A stretch of DNA of 35,956 nt from Daejeonella sp. (GTDB taxonomy: Bacteria; Bacteroidota; Bacteroidia; Sphingobacteriales; Sphingobacteriaceae), in contig NZ_JAFEIG010000015.1 of NCBI RefSeq assembly GCF_017495225.1, forward strand, positions 1 to 35,956, given 5' to 3'. The translations under genes were made by a program, and so were the position numbers. Positions 15,470-23,527 of this stretch are shown piece by piece. The notes under the pieces were generated by a model. That model was not told the origin of the DNA. It ran no database searches and saw only the letters and a program-made list of their open reading frames with translations. Position 1 is the first letter of the stretch. Each line of letters starts with the position of its first letter.

Positions 15470-16744
15470 ATGAAGCGTGTTGTATCTCACCTAACATTTC
15501 AGGTGTTAGTTGCTATAGTTTTAGGAGTTTTGGTTGGGATTAATTTCCCAGGATTTGCACCTACAGCAAAGTTAATAAGTCAGACCTTCATCAATATGAT
15601 TAGCATGTTGATTGCTCCAATCATATTTTTTACCATCGTTTTGGGAATTGCACAAATGGGAGATCTCAAAAAAGTGGGTCGGGTAGGAGGAAAGGCGCTT
15701 CTCTATTTTGAGATTATTACAACCATTGCTATCGTTATAGGATTACTCGTAGCCAATGTTTTTAAACCGGGTAAGGGGGTGGTTTTGGATGCGATAAATG
15801 CGGATACGTCAAAGGTACAAGCTTACCAAGACTCGGCATCTGAGATGAATTGGCTTGAATTTTTCTCTCATATTGTTCCCAAAAATATCTTTGAATCGTT
15901 TGCAAAGGGCGATATTCTCCAAATTTTATTCTTTGCGATTCTGTTTGGTTTTGCCCTAAGCCGTATGGGCTCTACAGGAACATCACTAATCAACACTTTT
16001 GAAAAGCTCTCCAAAGTAATCTTTAATATCATGAAAATGATTATGGTATTAGCACCTTTTGGGGCTTTTGGTGGGATGGCGTATACGATCGGGACTTACG
16101 GTTTGGAAACGCTTTATCCTTTGGGTAAATTGATGATTGCCGTTTATATGACCATGATTTTATTCATTTTCGGCGTTCTCAATGCCGTTTGTTACTTCTA
16201 TAAAATAAGTCTTTGGCAATTGTTAAAGTACATCAGACAAGAAATTGTAATTGTTTTAGGTACCTCTTCTTCCGAATCGGTATTGCCAAGCATGATTTTG
16301 AAGATGGAAAAATTTGGTTGTTCTAAATCGGTTGTAGGTTTAGTGATTCCAACTGGCTATTCTTTCAATTTAGATGGCACCTCCATTTATTTATCGATGG
16401 CTGTTATTTTCTTATCTCAAGTTTTTAATGTAAATCTCACCATTGCTCAACAACTTACCATCATTGGTGTTTTAATGATCACTTCAAAAGGTGCTGCAGG
16501 GGTTACAGGAAGTGGTTTTATAGTCCTTGCCTCTACCTTAACAGCACTTAAAGTTGTTCCAATTGAGAGTATTGCTATTTTATTGGGTGTAGATCGTTTC
16601 ATGTCGGAAGCCCGTGCAATAACCAATCTTATTGGAAATGCTGTAGCCTCTGTGGTGATTGCAAAAAGTGAAAAAGAGTTTGATCAAAAGGCTTATAAAC
16701 GAGCAATTGATCCAAATGCTCCTGAAGAGGTGATCGTAATTTAA
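15470..16744 (+). CDS. DctA/GltP-type dicarboxylate or amino acid:cation symporter
   Basis: A 424-residue inner-membrane protein of the DAACS family. The N terminus opens with hydrophobic helices (LTFQVLVAIVLGVLVGINF). Family hallmarks follow: MLIAPIIFFTIVLGIAQMGD, a serine-rich re-entrant loop GTSSSESVLPSM, NLDGTSIYLSMAVIFL (conserved NxDG motif of helix 7) and TSKGAAGVTGSGFIVLASTL (hairpin 2). These segments bind sodium or protons and the substrate carboxylate. Likely substrates are C4-dicarboxylates, glutamate or aspartate; sequence alone does not decide. A near-consensus box TACCTTAG lies upstream, so it may have its own promoter as well as read-through from the ABC gene. Confidence 0.92.
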   Translation: MKRVVSHLTFQVLVAIVLGVLVGINFPGFAPTAKLISQTFINMISMLIAPIIFFTIVLGIAQMGDLKKVGRVGGKALLYFEIITTIAIVIGLLVANVFKPGKGVVLDAINADTSKVQAYQDSASEMNWLEFFSHIVPKNIFESFAKGDILQILFFAILFGFALSRMGSTGTSLINTFEKLSKVIFNIMKMIMVLAPFGAFGGMAYTIGTYGLETLYPLGKLMIAVYMTMILFIFGVLNAVCYFYKISLWQLLKYIRQEIVIVLGTSSSESVLPSMILKMEKFGCSKSVVGLVIPTGYSFNLDGTSIYLSMAVIFLSQVFNVNLTIAQQLTIIGVLMITSKGAAGVTGSGFIVLASTLTALKVVPIESIAILLGVDRFMSEARAITNLIGNAVASVVIAKSEKEFDQKAYKRAIDPNAPEEVIVI

Positions 16745-16783
16745 AAAATCTAACATTCATTCAATTCTTTTTATCATAACCTT

Positions 16784-16813
16784 TTGAGATTCTGCTTGAT
16801 TCTGTTAGCTTTG
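16784..16813 (+). promoter_or_regulatory. Promoter of sucD
   Basis: TTG (16784-16786), a 19-nt spacer and TAGCTTTG (16806-16813) form a textbook Bacteroidota promoter. The ATG follows 19 nt after the box. Confidence 0.8.
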
Positions 16814-16832
16814 CTGTACAAAAATATATTCA

Positions 16833-17708
16833 ATGAGTGTACTGGTAAATAAAGATTCAAAAGTAATAGTTCAGGGTTTCACTGGCAATGAAGGCACTTA
16901 TCATGCCTCACAGATGATTGAGTACGGAACGCAGGTTGTAGGTGGTGTAACGCCGGGTAAAGGCGGACAAAGTCATCTTGATCGTCCGGTGTTTAACACA
17001 GTAAAAGATGCTGTTGTTAAAACAGGAGCAGATGTTTCCATCATTTTTGTTCCGCCAGCTTTTGCTGCTGATGCAATTATGGAAGCTGCTGAAGCAGGAA
17101 TTAAAGTTATAGTTTGTATCACTGAAGGTATCCCAACAAAGGATATGATCTTAGTGAAAGAATATATTGCAGATAAAGATTGCCGTTTAATCGGACCAAA
17201 CTGCCCAGGTATTATTACTGCTGACGAAGCTAAAATTGGTATTATGCCAGGCTTTATCTTCAAAAAAGGTGGTGTAGGAATCGTTTCTAAATCAGGAACG
17301 CTTACTTATGAAGCTGTTGATCAGGTAGTTAAGGCTGGTTTAGGTATTACTACAGCAATCGGTATCGGTGGTGATCCTATTATTGGTACTCCAACTAAAG
17401 AAGCTGTAATGTTATTGATGAACGATCCTGAAACTAAAGGTATTGTGATGATCGGTGAGATTGGTGGTGGAATGGAAGCAGAAGCAGCTTACTGGATTAA
17501 AGAAAATGGTACGAAGCCTGTAGTTGGTTTTATTGCTGGACAGACAGCGCCTCCAGGACGTCGTATGGGACATGCAGGAGCAATTGTAGGTGGTGCTGAT
17601 GATACAGCAGCCGCTAAAATGAAAATTATGAGAGAATGTGGTATTCGTGTAGTTGAATCGCCAGCAGAAATCGGTGCAGCAATGGCCGAAGAGCTTGCAA
17701 AATTATAA
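16833..17708 (+). CDS. sucD: Succinyl-CoA synthetase (ADP/GDP-forming) subunit alpha
   Basis: TCA-cycle enzyme that converts succinyl-CoA to succinate with substrate-level phosphorylation; the alpha subunit binds CoA and carries the phosphohistidine. It has 291 residues, as usual. It shows the CoA-binding N-terminal Rossmann domain ([25 protein letters not shown]), the IGPNCPG loop and the active-site His247 in GHAGAIVGG. The beta subunit gene sucC is not adjacent; the two genes are commonly separated in Bacteroidota. It has its own promoter (16784-16813) and terminator (17734-17759), so it is monocistronic. Confidence 0.97.
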   Translation: MSVLVNKDSKVIVQGFTGNEGTYHASQMIEYGTQVVGGVTPGKGGQSHLDRPVFNTVKDAVVKTGADVSIIFVPPAFAADAIMEAAEAGIKVIVCITEGIPTKDMILVKEYIADKDCRLIGPNCPGIITADEAKIGIMPGFIFKKGGVGIVSKSGTLTYEAVDQVVKAGLGITTAIGIGGDPIIGTPTKEAVMLLMNDPETKGIVMIGEIGGGMEAEAAYWIKENGTKPVVGFIAGQTAPPGRRMGHAGAIVGGADDTAAAKMKIMRECGIRVVESPAEIGAAMAEELAKL

Positions 17709-17733
17709 TTTGACTCCTTAATTATCAAAATAT

Positions 17734-17759
17734 AAAACCGGCTAAATGCCGGTTTTTTT
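17734..17759 (+). terminator. Rho-independent terminator of sucD
   Basis: A nine-base-pair stem AAAACCGGC / GCCGGTTTT with loop TAAAT is followed by further T residues. It starts 26 nt after the sucD stop. Confidence 0.9.
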
Positions 17760-17858
17760 ATGCCTTTTTTATGCCAAATTAGGCTTACTTTTCCGTTTTT
17801 CGGGCTCTAAATTTCCTTTTTTGCTTTGGAATAGCGATATTTGTATTATTAATTAAAA

Positions 17859-18347
17859 ATGAATCAGATGAAAACATTAATTAATACATTATTCTTCTGC
17901 TTTATTTTAGTAATCTCTGCTTCAGCTCAACAAGCAGATATTCCCAAAGATACTTTAGCCAAAGATACTTTAAATAGGGATTCTCTAACTCTAGATAGTT
18001 TAAAAGCAGATAGTTTACTAATTGATAGTCTTTTTTCAAAAGGTGTTCGTACGGTAAGGGGTAAAGCGACCTATTATGCGAGTAAATTTCATGGGCGTAG
18101 GACCAGTAATGGTGAGATTTTTAGTAATAATAAAATGACAGCCGCCCACCTCAGACTTCCATTCGGTACGATGGTAAAAGTTACAAATATTGCTAATGGG
18201 CGCACGGTAGTTGTTAAAGTAAATGATCGTGGCCCCCATAGCAAAGTATTTATCATAGATCTTTCGCAAGCGGCCGCTAAAAAGCTCGGATTTTTCACCA
18301 AGGGAGTCGCTAACGTAGAAATTACCTACAAAATTCCGGGTAGTTAG
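17859..18347 (+). CDS. RlpA-like exported protein with double-psi beta-barrel
   Basis: A 162-residue secreted protein with a signal peptide (about 1-23, LFFCFILVISASAQ). Then comes a low-complexity linker of six five-residue units ending in D-T/S-L (30-59: KDTLA, KDTLN, RDSLT, LDSLK, ADSLL, IDSLF). The RlpA-type double-psi barrel (about 66-160) has GKATYYASKFHGRRTSNGE, LPFGTMVKVTN and the active-site-like KVNDRGPHS. RlpA proteins of some bacteria cleave naked peptidoglycan glycan strands at the septum. There is no lipobox cysteine after the signal, so this one is probably periplasmic rather than a lipoprotein. The conserved H and D of the lytic form appear present (FHGRRT, NDRGP). Enzymatic activity is inferred. 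Confidence 0.85.
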   Translation: MNQMKTLINTLFFCFILVISASAQQADIPKDTLAKDTLNRDSLTLDSLKADSLLIDSLFSKGVRTVRGKATYYASKFHGRRTSNGEIFSNNKMTAAHLRLPFGTMVKVTNIANGRTVVVKVNDRGPHSKVFIIDLSQAAAKKLGFFTKGVANVEITYKIPGS

Positions 18348-18416
18348 TCATTCCCTTTTGATTGTTTGTGGGATGTAAAATATGTTCCTAATCAGAAAAA
18401 CTGCCTTTTTGCTAAC

Positions 18417-18424
18417 TATCTTTG
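18417..18424 (+). promoter_or_regulatory. -7 box TATCTTTG of msrB (leaderless arrangement)
   Basis: TATCTTTG matches the consensus exactly and ends only 5 nt before the ATG, so transcription should begin at or next to the start codon. No good -33 TTG is seen. Confidence 0.65.
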
Positions 18425-18429
18425 TATAA

Positions 18430-18795
18430 ATGGCATACAATAAATTATCTCCCGAAGAAGAGTATATTATCCTGCACAAGGGTACCGAGCGACCGTTTAC
18501 AGGCGAATATCTAGACAACAAACTAGCTGGAACTTATGTTTGCAGGCAATGTGATGCTCCTCTTTATCGCTCTGAAGATAAATTTGACTCGCATTGTGGA
18601 TGGCCAAGCTTTGATGATGAAATTGAGGGTGCAATCAAGAAATTGACGGATAGAGATGGTCGCAGGACAGAAATTTTATGCGCAAATTGTGGCGGACACT
18701 TAGGCCATGTATTTGTAGGTGAGAAACTTACACAGAAAAATACACGTCATTGTGTAAACTCCATTTCAATGAAGTTTTTTCCCTCTGAATCTTAA
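18430..18795 (+). CDS. msrB: Peptide-methionine (R)-S-oxide reductase MsrB
   Basis: Repairs oxidised proteins by reducing methionine-R-sulfoxide. The 121-residue protein is a single MsrB domain. Structural zinc cysteines are C38-x2-C41 and C84-x2-C87. SHCGWPSF carries the likely resolving Cys56, and catalytic Cys108 lies in [18 protein letters not shown] is also conserved. No signal peptide, so cytoplasmic. The promoter box ends 5 nt before the ATG, which fixes the start and suggests a leaderless mRNA. The gene converges with the methyltransferase gene, with 3 nt between stops. Confidence 0.96.
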   Translation: MAYNKLSPEEEYIILHKGTERPFTGEYLDNKLAGTYVCRQCDAPLYRSEDKFDSHCGWPSFDDEIEGAIKKLTDRDGRRTEILCANCGGHLGHVFVGEKLTQKNTRHCVNSISMKFFPSES

Positions 18796-18798
18796 ATC

Positions 18799-19479
18799 TT
18801 AATTTTTTTTTGCCCAGCAAACAGCCCACATTAAGTATTTTGAGAGTAGGTCAACCTCTTTAAAGCCTGCATTTTTCAAATTATCGAGATGCCAGCCTAC
18901 AGGGCTATGAAAATCATGCGCATCCTGATGTTCCATCCACATCTTCCAATTTTCTTCTGTAGAGCCGAGTTTGAAAGCTTCCTCCTTCCAGCAAGCAATA
19001 TTTTTAAAATAAATATCATCTGTAATCCCACGAGTTTGATCTGCGAAAATGAAAATTCCACCCCCTTTCAGTGATTGATATACATTTTTGTACAATTCAA
19101 ACTTGAATGGATCTTCCACATGGTGAATGGCAATGCTCGACATCACTAAATCATATTCAGCAGTCGGCAAATGCATCGTTTTGAAATCGGCTTGTAGGTA
19201 GTTTATATTTGATTTATGGGCAAAACGTTTCTTGCATTCTTCTAAAATATCTTCCGAAAGATCTAAGACATCAATCTGAGCATCAGGAAATTGTTCAATA
19301 ATTTTTTGAGTCAGATTACCAGTCCCGCAACCTAAATCTAATATCCGTAAAGGCTTAAAATCACCCTTTAAGTATAAAAACATGTTGTTTAATAACTCAT
19401 CATAGCGAGGTACACATTTCCTGATTAGGTCTGAATAGCTGCTACTTAATTGATCATAAAACTCTTCAACATTTTCCAT
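18799..19479 (-). CDS. Class I SAM-dependent methyltransferase
   Basis: A 226-residue protein with a Rossmann-type methyltransferase fold. The SAM-binding motif I is ILDLGCGTGN (about 46-55), motif II is IDVLDLSED, and motif IV is YDLVMSSIAIHHVED. The KNAGFKEVDLLSKY end is typical of small-molecule methyltransferases of the UbiE/Methyltransf_25 type. Substrate unknown: no pathway genes are nearby, and it is divergent from fabG and convergent with msrB. The ATG at 19479 gives MENVEEFYDQLSSSYSDLI, a normal start for the family. Confidence 0.88.
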   Translation of the reverse strand: MENVEEFYDQLSSSYSDLIRKCVPRYDELLNNMFLYLKGDFKPLRILDLGCGTGNLTQKIIEQFPDAQIDVLDLSEDILEECKKRFAHKSNINYLQADFKTMHLPTAEYDLVMSSIAIHHVEDPFKFELYKNVYQSLKGGGIFIFADQTRGITDDIYFKNIACWKEEAFKLGSTEENWKMWMEHQDAHDFHSPVGWHLDNLKNAGFKEVDLLSKYLMWAVCWAKKN

Positions 19480-19550
19480 AAATTGCTTTATGCGATAATT
19501 TGTATGATATTTTTAATAAAAACCCTAATTTCACAGTTTTAATATTCATT

Positions 19551-20294
19551 ATGAAATTACTCGAAGGAAAAGTAGCATTAATAACTGGTGCATCAAAAGG
19601 TATCGGTAGAAAAATCGCTGAAAAATTTGCCGAACATGGTGCAGATGTGGCGTTTACCTATTTATCATCTGTTGAAAAAGGTGAGGCGCTTCAACAAGAA
19701 TTGCAAAGTTTTGGTACTAAAGTGAAGGGTTATCGCTCAGATGCCTCTAATTTTGATGATGCCGAAAAGCTAATCAATGATATTGTTGCTGATTTCGGTA
19801 CAATCGATATCGTGGTTAATAATGCAGGAATAACCAAAGATGGCTTATTGATGCGTATGACCGAAGAAAATTGGGATGATGTGCTAAACATCAATTTGAA
19901 ATCTATTTTTAACGTGACTAAAGCTGCATCAAAAGTAATGATGAAAAACCGTAAGGGTGTTTTCATCAATATGAGCTCTGTAGTTGGTGTTCAGGGAAAT
20001 GCTGGTCAGGCTAATTATGCTGCTTCTAAAGCAGGAATTATTGGATTTTCGAAATCAGTAGCTAAAGAATTAGGCTCCAGAAATATTCGTACCAATGTGG
20101 TGGCACCAGGTTTTATCCGTACAGAAATGACTGATGTACTTGATCCTAAGGTAGTTGAAGGTTGGGCACAAGCAATTCCTTTGAAACGTGCCGGCGAAAC
20201 AGATGATGTTGCCAATTTATGTGTTTTCCTTGGCTCGGATATGAGTGGATATATCACCGGACAGGTTATTCCTGTTGATGGGGGCATGCTTTAG
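19551..20294 (+). CDS. fabG: 3-oxoacyl-[acyl-carrier-protein] reductase FabG
   Basis: NADPH-dependent reduction of 3-oxoacyl-ACP in fatty-acid elongation. The 248-residue SDR protein has TGASKGIG (12-19), NNAG (90-93) and the catalytic Ser143, Tyr156 and Lys160 (YAASK). The family end PGFIRTEMT...GQVIPVDGGM is present. The start is the ATG at 19551 (MKLLEGKVALITG). A longer in-frame reading from 19500 adds 17 residues with no counterpart in FabG. A heptamer repeat array begins directly after the stop codon. FabG is assigned over other SDRs from the strong overall match; the cluster of other fab genes is absent here. Confidence 0.93.
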   Translation: MKLLEGKVALITGASKGIGRKIAEKFAEHGADVAFTYLSSVEKGEALQQELQSFGTKVKGYRSDASNFDDAEKLINDIVADFGTIDIVVNNAGITKDGLLMRMTEENWDDVLNINLKSIFNVTKAASKVMMKNRKGVFINMSSVVGVQGNAGQANYAASKAGIIGFSKSVAKELGSRNIRTNVVAPGFIRTEMTDVLDPKVVEGWAQAIPLKRAGETDDVANLCVFLGSDMSGYITGQVIPVDGGML

Positions 20295-20456
20295 ATAGAT
20301 GTGAGATATGAGATTATAGATGTGAGACGATAATTTTTCTCACATCTCATATCTCCCATCTCATATCTCAAGTCTCATATCTCAAGTCTCATATCTCACG
20401 TCTCATATCTCACGTCTCATATCTCATATCTCAAGTCTCATATCTCAAGTCTCCCA
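20295..20456. repeat. Heptanucleotide array TCTCNNR with inverted head
   Basis: From 20338 to 20456 there are 17 consecutive in-phase 7-mers: TCTCATA (8), TCTCAAG (4), TCTCACG (2), TCTCCCA (2) and TCTCACA (1). At 20295-20327 the same heptamers occur on the other strand (TCTCACA, TCTATAA, TCTCATA, TCTCACA). The region can therefore fold back across an 10-nt spacer. The array starts right after the fabG stop and ends 13 nt before the next start codon. Confidence 0.9.
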
Positions 20457-20469
20457 TCTAAATCATAAC

Positions 20470-22560
20470 ATGCCTTTTTTGTTACAAATACAATTTACAA
20501 CGCATTCATTTTTTTGGCTCCTTGGGTGTTTAGGGCTGGGAATTGCTTATGCTTTTGTTTTGTATGGGAATCCGGTAAACTTTAAAAACTCACTTAAAGG
20601 GCTTCTTTTCGCTACTCGCGCTATCTTAATTACATTGATTGCTTTTTTGTTAGTGGCTCCAATGGTAAAAACTACTCAAGAGCGACTCGAAAAGCCTTTG
20701 ATTATCTTGGCTTTAGATAATTCGTCTTCGATTTTAAATTCAAAAGCTTCAAATTTTGATCCGAAAAGCTATGTGAGTCAGATTAAAAATCTTGAAAAAG
20801 ATCTTTCTGCTGACTATGACTTAAGGACTTTTTATTTTGATTCTGAAATAAAAGAAGGTCTGAAAACAACTTTTGATGGTAATCAGACAGATATTTCTAA
20901 GCTTTTTAAGCAAGTAAATGATCAATTCTCTAATCGGAATATTGGTGCCATTATTTTAGCGAGTGATGGTATTTACAATCGGGGAGGGAATCCTCAATAT
21001 GAAAGTCAGAAAATCCCTGCACCAATTTATACCATCGCTCTTGGCGATACCATTGCCAAACGTGACTTATTGATTTCTAACATCAATTATAATGAAATAG
21101 CTTATCTAGGCAATGATTTTGAGATAGAAATCAATCTGGAGGCTTTTCAAGCTAAGGGTAGCACCTCAATTTTAACTGTTTCATCGCCCAGCGGCATTGT
21201 TTATTCTAAGTCCATTTCTATTAGTTCGAATGAATTTAGACAAAGTTTCAAAGCAATACTACCTGCTAGTCGTTTAGGTTTACAATCTTTTAAGATTCAA
21301 GTCTCAAAACTCAACAATGAATGGTCGCTTGAAAATAATTCCCAATCTATTTTTGTGGAGGTTATCAATGGCAAAAAGCAGGTTTTAATTCTTGCAAGTG
21401 CCCCACATCCTGACCTTACTGCCCTAAAACAATCTCTTGAGAACAATAAAAATTATGCAGTTAAAGTGCTTTTAGCAAGCGATTTTAAAATTTCTGATAG
21501 TCGCGATGCGGATTTAATAATTTTACATCAAATCCCCTCAAAGTCAAACAAGGCTTTGGATATTATACGTCAGACGAGTAATAAATCTCGTTTATTTATT
21601 TTGGGTGCCCAAAGTGATATCCCAGCTTTTAACTCCGCTCAATCAATTTTGGGAATTAGCAGTCCCGGAATGATGCAAGAAGCTTTAGCAAACATAAAAA
21701 CTGATTTTTATGCTTTTACCTTGTCGGAAGCCAATAAACTTAAAATCCGCAATTTTAGTCCTCTGCTGACCCCTTTTGGCACTTATACCCTCAAAGGCCC
21801 TTCTACCGCTCTCATGACCCAGCAAATAGGTCAAACAGCAACTGACCGACCTTTATTAGTTTTTGCAGAAGAAAATGGCTTAAGAACAGGTATTTTAACT
21901 GGGGAGGGTTTTTGGAGATGGCGTTTAGAAGATTTCCAGGAGAATTCGAATCATGATGCTAGCAATGAATTGCTGCAGAAAACTGTTCAATATTTGGTGA
22001 GTAGTGATGATAAAAGAAAATTTAGGGTTTATACTTCAAAGAATACATTTGATGAAAATGAAGCGCTTATACTTAATGCGGAGCTTTATAATGATGCTTT
22101 TGACTTAGTAAATACATCAGATGTGAATATTAGTCTAAAAAATAATTCAGGTAAGACTTTTTCATATTTATTTTCTAAAACATCGAATGCTTACCAGCTT
22201 AAGGCAGGTATTTTACCTTCTGGGACATATACTTATCAGGCGAAAACTAGTCTTGGGAAGAATAATTATCAAGCTGAGGGACAATTTATCATCAATGCAC
22301 ACCAACTTGAGTTAAAGCAGAGTGTGGCCAATCATCAATTATTGTACCTGATGGCGAGTCAAAATGGCGGTAAAATGCTGTTTCCCAATGAAATAAGTTC
22401 CATTCCTGATTTAATAAAAGCTAATGAAACTGTTAAAACGATTTCCTTTGAGGATCGTACTTATGAGGAATTAATCAGTCTAAAAGCATTGTTCTTTTTA
22501 ATCTTATCCCTTCTTACATTGGAGTGGTTTGTTAGGAAAAGAAATGCGGAGTTGAGATAG
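20470..22560 (+). CDS. Membrane protein with von Willebrand A-like domain
   Basis: A 696-residue protein. Two membrane helices at the N terminus (about 13-33 and 45-66) and one at the C terminus (about 670-688) anchor a large extracytoplasmic or periplasmic part. Residues 76-200 look like a VWA domain with a MIDAS-type D83-x-S85-x-S87 (LDNSSS) and IILASDGIYNRGGNP. The following 450 residues hold beta-rich and glutamine-amidotransferase-like segments (for example ADLIILHQIPS and RLFILGAQSDIPAF). The layout resembles BatA-type or hypothetical VWA membrane proteins common in Bacteroidota. The function is unknown, possibly envelope assembly. The start lies just after the heptamer array, so its expression may depend on read-through from fabG or on a promoter inside the array. 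Confidence 0.8.
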   Translation: MPFLLQIQFTTHSFFWLLGCLGLGIAYAFVLYGNPVNFKNSLKGLLFATRAILITLIAFLLVAPMVKTTQERLEKPLIILALDNSSSILNSKASNFDPKSYVSQIKNLEKDLSADYDLRTFYFDSEIKEGLKTTFDGNQTDISKLFKQVNDQFSNRNIGAIILASDGIYNRGGNPQYESQKIPAPIYTIALGDTIAKRDLLISNINYNEIAYLGNDFEIEINLEAFQAKGSTSILTVSSPSGIVYSKSISISSNEFRQSFKAILPASRLGLQSFKIQVSKLNNEWSLENNSQSIFVEVINGKKQVLILASAPHPDLTALKQSLENNKNYAVKVLLASDFKISDSRDADLIILHQIPSKSNKALDIIRQTSNKSRLFILGAQSDIPAFNSAQSILGISSPGMMQEALANIKTDFYAFTLSEANKLKIRNFSPLLTPFGTYTLKGPSTALMTQQIGQTATDRPLLVFAEENGLRTGILTGEGFWRWRLEDFQENSNHDASNELLQKTVQYLVSSDDKRKFRVYTSKNTFDENEALILNAELYNDAFDLVNTSDVNISLKNNSGKTFSYLFSKTSNAYQLKAGILPSGTYTYQAKTSLGKNNYQAEGQFIINAHQLELKQSVANHQLLYLMASQNGGKMLFPNEISSIPDLIKANETVKTISFEDRTYEELISLKALFFLILSLLTLEWFVRKRNAELR

Positions 22561-22762
22561 GGGAATAGGAAAGACTTGGCTGGTACAATGACCACACCGA
22601 CCAGAGGAGTGATGTTTCCAGCTGATCCCAAACCCTGATTTAAAATATATTACAAATAGTATTTTTTAAGTTAATTTATTATCTTTAAACAAAGATTAGA
22701 TGTTTTCAATAGAATATGAAAATCTTTTAAAGTGAAAGTGTCAATATAAAATCCAAATAAAA
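22561..22762. other. Intergenic region after the VWA-like gene
   Basis: A 202-bp gap without an ORF of note. The first 80 bp are GC-richer than the rest and may be a decayed fragment; the remainder is AT-rich and leads to the small membrane protein. No clear TAnnTTTG promoter or terminator was found. Confidence 0.4.
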
Positions 22763-22969
22763 ATGAATTCATTAAATTTTAAGGGAATCTTAACTAAGAT
22801 TATGAATATAAAATTATTGTTTTTTGTAGGGAATATTTGCTTCATTAGCGGTTTAGTATTGAAAATTATGCATTTAAGCCCTATTCTTGCTGATTTTTTA
22901 ATCGGATTCTCCCTATCGACAGTTATTTTATTAATCTACGTTGTTTTTAGAAAACTTGAATCTAAATGA
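22763..22969 (+). CDS. Small two-helix membrane protein, uncharacterised
   Basis: A 68-residue protein with two hydrophobic helices: about 18-36 (KLLFFVGNICFISGLVL) and 42-61 (ILADFLIGFSLSTVILLIYV). A short basic tail RKLESK follows. Hydrophobic layout and a polar turn suggest a hairpin in the inner membrane with both ends cytoplasmic. No family is recognised. An internal ATG at 22802 would give a 55-residue form starting just before helix 1 and is a serious alternative start. It is surrounded by non-coding DNA, two micro-ORFs and repeats. Confidence 0.55.
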   Translation: MNSLNFKGILTKIMNIKLLFFVGNICFISGLVLKIMHLSPILADFLIGFSLSTVILLIYVVFRKLESK

Positions 22970-23171
22970 TGTTTCCCATACTGTCCATAGAGTTTTCATC
23001 GATTTCAAAAATTGATTTTTCATTATAATAGAAAGGCTGTTGTGCGGTTTTAGCGCGGCGCCTCTACGGATTATCAAATAAATGGAGTCACATTTGATAA
23101 AAATAATTTCTTTTTAATTAAATATATTTTATATTTATTAATAAATATAGATTATTGTTTAATAGCGTATT
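22970..23171. other. Intergenic region with two inverted repeats
   Basis: It contains TTATCAAAT (23071-23079) and its exact complement ATTTGATAA (23092-23100) across a 12-nt spacer. It also holds the perfect 18-bp palindrome ATATTTATTAATAAATAT (23131-23148), 23 nt before the first micro-ORF. The first could be an operator or weak terminator; the second is AT-only and may be chance. Confidence 0.5.
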
Positions 23172-23291
23172 ATGAAAAAGAAAACCTATTTAGTAGTTTT
23201 ATTTATCATTGGGATTTTAATGGTGAGTGCTTGGGTTGTAAAAGAGGGAATAAAAGACGGAAGAAAAGTAAAAGTTAGTAGTCAAAACTAA
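23172..23291 (+). CDS. 39-aa single-helix micro-protein, paralogue 1
   Basis: A 40-codon ORF read directly from the sequence: MKKKTYLVVLFIIGILM, then SAWVVKEGIKDGRK and a short polar end. A basic N terminus plus one hydrophobic stretch (about 6-22) suggests a membrane-anchored or exported peptide. It resembles the ORF at 23399-23527 (same MKKK-TYL-V-IIGI opening and K-x-G-x-x-DG in the second half). That similarity is the main evidence that both are real genes. No family recognised. Confidence 0.55.
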   Translation: MKKKTYLVVLFIIGILMVSAWVVKEGIKDGRKVKVSSQN

Positions 23292-23398
23292 TTTTTGCTT
23301 TTATACTGTCTTCATTGTTATTTTTTATGTAGATAGTCAATTGGGGCCTATGCTCCAGACTGATTAATAGTAAATATTTAAATTTTGTTATTGATAAT

Positions 23399-23527
23399 AT
23401 GAAAAAGAAAATTAAAACCTATTTAATAGTTGTAATAATCATTGGGATTGTAATTGCCTCGAACTGGGAACCTATCAAAGCTGGTGCAATTGATGGTTGG
23501 AATGGTTCCTATAATAACATTTATTAA
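23399..23527 (+). CDS. 42-aa single-helix micro-protein, paralogue 2
   Basis: A 43-codon ORF read directly from the sequence: MKKKIKTYLIVVIIIGIVI, then SNWEPIKAGAIDGWNG and the end SYNNIY. One basic-flanked hydrophobic helix (about 7-19) is followed by a polar tail. It is related to the ORF 108 bp upstream, with a two-codon insertion IK after MKKK. Together they look like a tandem duplication of a small secreted or membrane peptide gene. Function unknown. Confidence 0.55.
   Translation: MKKKIKTYLIVVIIIGIVIASNWEPIKAGAIDGWNGSYNNIY

Noticed and set aside
19500..19550. 17-residue extension of fabG
   Set aside because: It precedes the conserved MKLLEGKVALITG start and has no counterpart in the family.
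20338..20456. CRISPR-like array
   Set aside because: The units are contiguous 7-mers without spacers, and no cas genes are present.
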